Below, piece after piece: positions 4,795-5,739 of a stretch of 5,739 bases of DNA. Position 1 is the stretch's first letter, and each line of letters opens with the position of its first letter. The position numbers and the translations under genes are program-made. This stretch comes from Desulfobacteraceae bacterium (GTDB taxonomy: Bacteria; Desulfobacterota; Desulfobacteria; Desulfobacterales; Desulfosalsimonadaceae): assembly GCA_007131845.1 (NCBI GenBank), contig SLPT01000345.1, forward strand, positions 1 to 5,739. Direction: 5' to 3'. The notes under the pieces are model-generated. The model had not been told where the DNA came from, did no database searches, and worked only from the letters and a program-made list of their open reading frames with translations.

Positions 4795-5739
4795 CTACAA
4801 TACGATGTTGACCAGCTTATCCTTCACAACGATGACCTTCCGAATGGTTTTGCCCTCGATGAACCGGACGACATTGGGGTCTTCCATGGCACGGGCCTTG
4901 ATCGTCTCCTCGTCCGCCTCCGCGTTGATTTCAAATCGCCCGCGTAGTTTCCCGTTGACCTGGACCACAAAAAGCCGCGTATCCGTGGCAAGGCAGTCGT
5001 TCCGGTAGCCGGGCCAGGGCTGATCGCAGAGCGTTCCGGGCTTGTTGCCCGTTGCCGCCCAGATTTCCTCTGCGATGTGCGGCACGACAGGACACAACAG
5101 CAGCGCCGTCATATCCAGGGCATGGCGCATGACGCCTTCCATGTGGGCGTCCGCCTTTTCCGGCTCCACAGCATTCATCCGGTTGACGAGTTCCATGACC
5201 GCGCTGATGGCCGTGTTGAAGTGAAAGCGCTGCTCGATATCGTCGGTGACCTTTTTGACGCTCTGGTGGGTTTTGATATAAAGGTCCCTGGCGTCTTCCG
5301 GCAGGCTGCCCGGATCGCCGCTATAGGGTGTCTTGTCTGCAAGGCGTCCGGCCCATCGCTGAAAGAGCCGCCATACCCGGGAAAGAAACCGGAAAGAACC
5401 CTCCACGCCCTGCTCGCTCCACTCCAGGTCTTTCTCCGGGGGGGCGGCAAACAGGCAGAAAAGCCGGACCGTATCCGCTCCGTAGCGCTCGACCAGTGCA
5501 TTGGGATCGATGACGTTTTTTTTCGACTTGGACATTTTTTCGACCCGGCCTGTTTCCGCTTCTTTTCCGCATTTCGCGCAAAACGGGGCTTCCCCCTTGT
5601 AGTCTGTTTCCTCCGGGTATAAAAATCCATGCTCGTTGCAGGAGACGGTCTCCTTGCAGACCATTCCCTGGGTAAGAAGCCGTGTAAAGGGCTCTCTGAA
5701 GCCGACCAATCCCAGATCGTTCAGGACGCGGGTAAAATA
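4795..5739 (-). CDS. leuS: Leucine--tRNA ligase, C-terminal part (cut by window edge)
   Basis: Class I aminoacyl-tRNA synthetase that charges tRNA-Leu in the cytoplasm. The last 314 codons are present and the frame is open to the right edge, so the catalytic N-terminal half with the HIGH motif and the editing domain lie outside. The fragment opens with YFTRVLNDLG, then EPFTRLLTQGMVCKE, typical of LeuRS. C54 and C57 of the fragment form a CxxC before the signature KMSKS (residues 68-72, bases 5524-5538). LFAAPPEKDLEWSEQGVEG follows, leading into the helical anticodon-binding domain. The C-terminal domain ends VIVVKDKLVNIVL and contains VQVNGKLRGRFE. No internal stop or frameshift is seen. The TTG at 5709 that could open a shorter frame is an internal leucine codon. 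It is probably the first gene of an operon with lptE. Confidence 0.97.
   Translation of the reverse strand, partial: YFTRVLNDLGLVGFREPFTRLLTQGMVCKETVSCNEHGFLYPEETDYKGEAPFCAKCGKEAETGRVEKMSKSKKNVIDPNALVERYGADTVRLFCLFAAPPEKDLEWSEQGVEGSFRFLSRVWRLFQRWAGRLADKTPYSGDPGSLPEDARDLYIKTHQSVKKVTDDIEQRFHFNTAISAVMELVNRMNAVEPEKADAHMEGVMRHALDMTALLLCPVVPHIAEEIWAATGNKPGTLCDQPWPGYRNDCLATDTRLFVVQVNGKLRGRFEINAEADEETIKARAMEDPNVVRFIEGKTIRKVIVVKDKLVNIVL

Noticed and set aside
5707..5709. TTG at 5709 as the start of leuS
   Set aside because: The frame stays open upstream to the window edge and encodes typical LeuRS sequence, so this is an internal leucine codon.

Overview
The window looks like ordinary chromosomal DNA from a moderately GC-rich Gram-negative bacterium. 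LptE implies lipopolysaccharide transport to an outer membrane. The cluster leuS-lptE next to rpsT, murJ and a short FtsB/DivIC-family gene resembles arrangements in sulfate-reducing Desulfobacterota. That taxonomic placement is inference from gene content and from the style of the intergenic repeats; no marker here proves it.

Layout. Bases 1-133 hold a long imperfect stem-loop (6-62), a T5AC-type motif (81-97) and the glpK leader. glpK (134-1645, +) is a complete glycerol kinase. It runs tail to tail into an FtsB/DivIC-family gene (1635-1937, -), and the two reading frames overlap by 11 bases. Immediately upstream of that gene, with an ATGA stop/start overlap, is murJ (1934-3484, -), the lipid II flippase. 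Bases 3485-3920 form the one substantial intergenic region. Reading away from murJ it contains a GC-only hairpin, one degenerate and one good copy of the T5AC motif, a second long stem-loop (3628-3729), a good sigma-70-type promoter facing rpsT, and an rpsT leader with two hairpins and a perfect 12-bp tandem repeat. rpsT (3921-4181, +) encodes ribosomal protein S20 from a TTG start. It converges on lptE (4195-4776, -), which lies 18 bases downstream of leuS (4795 to beyond the right edge, -), so leuS and lptE are probably one operon.

Functionally, four gene products serve growth and envelope building: LeuRS charges tRNA-Leu, S20 is part of the 30S subunit, LptE belongs to the outer-membrane LPS translocon, and MurJ plus the FtsB-like protein link peptidoglycan precursor export to division. 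GlpK is a metabolic gene whose neighbours lie outside the window.

I found no mobile-element gene, CRISPR array, tRNA, rRNA or defence system, and no convincing new protein system. The most interesting signal is non-coding: the two stem-loop elements upstream of glpK and murJ share one architecture and orientation. Each is a nested hairpin followed, toward the gene, by the motif TTTTTAC(G/A)AAGCCGTCA. This looks like a dispersed repeat family with possible regulatory effect.
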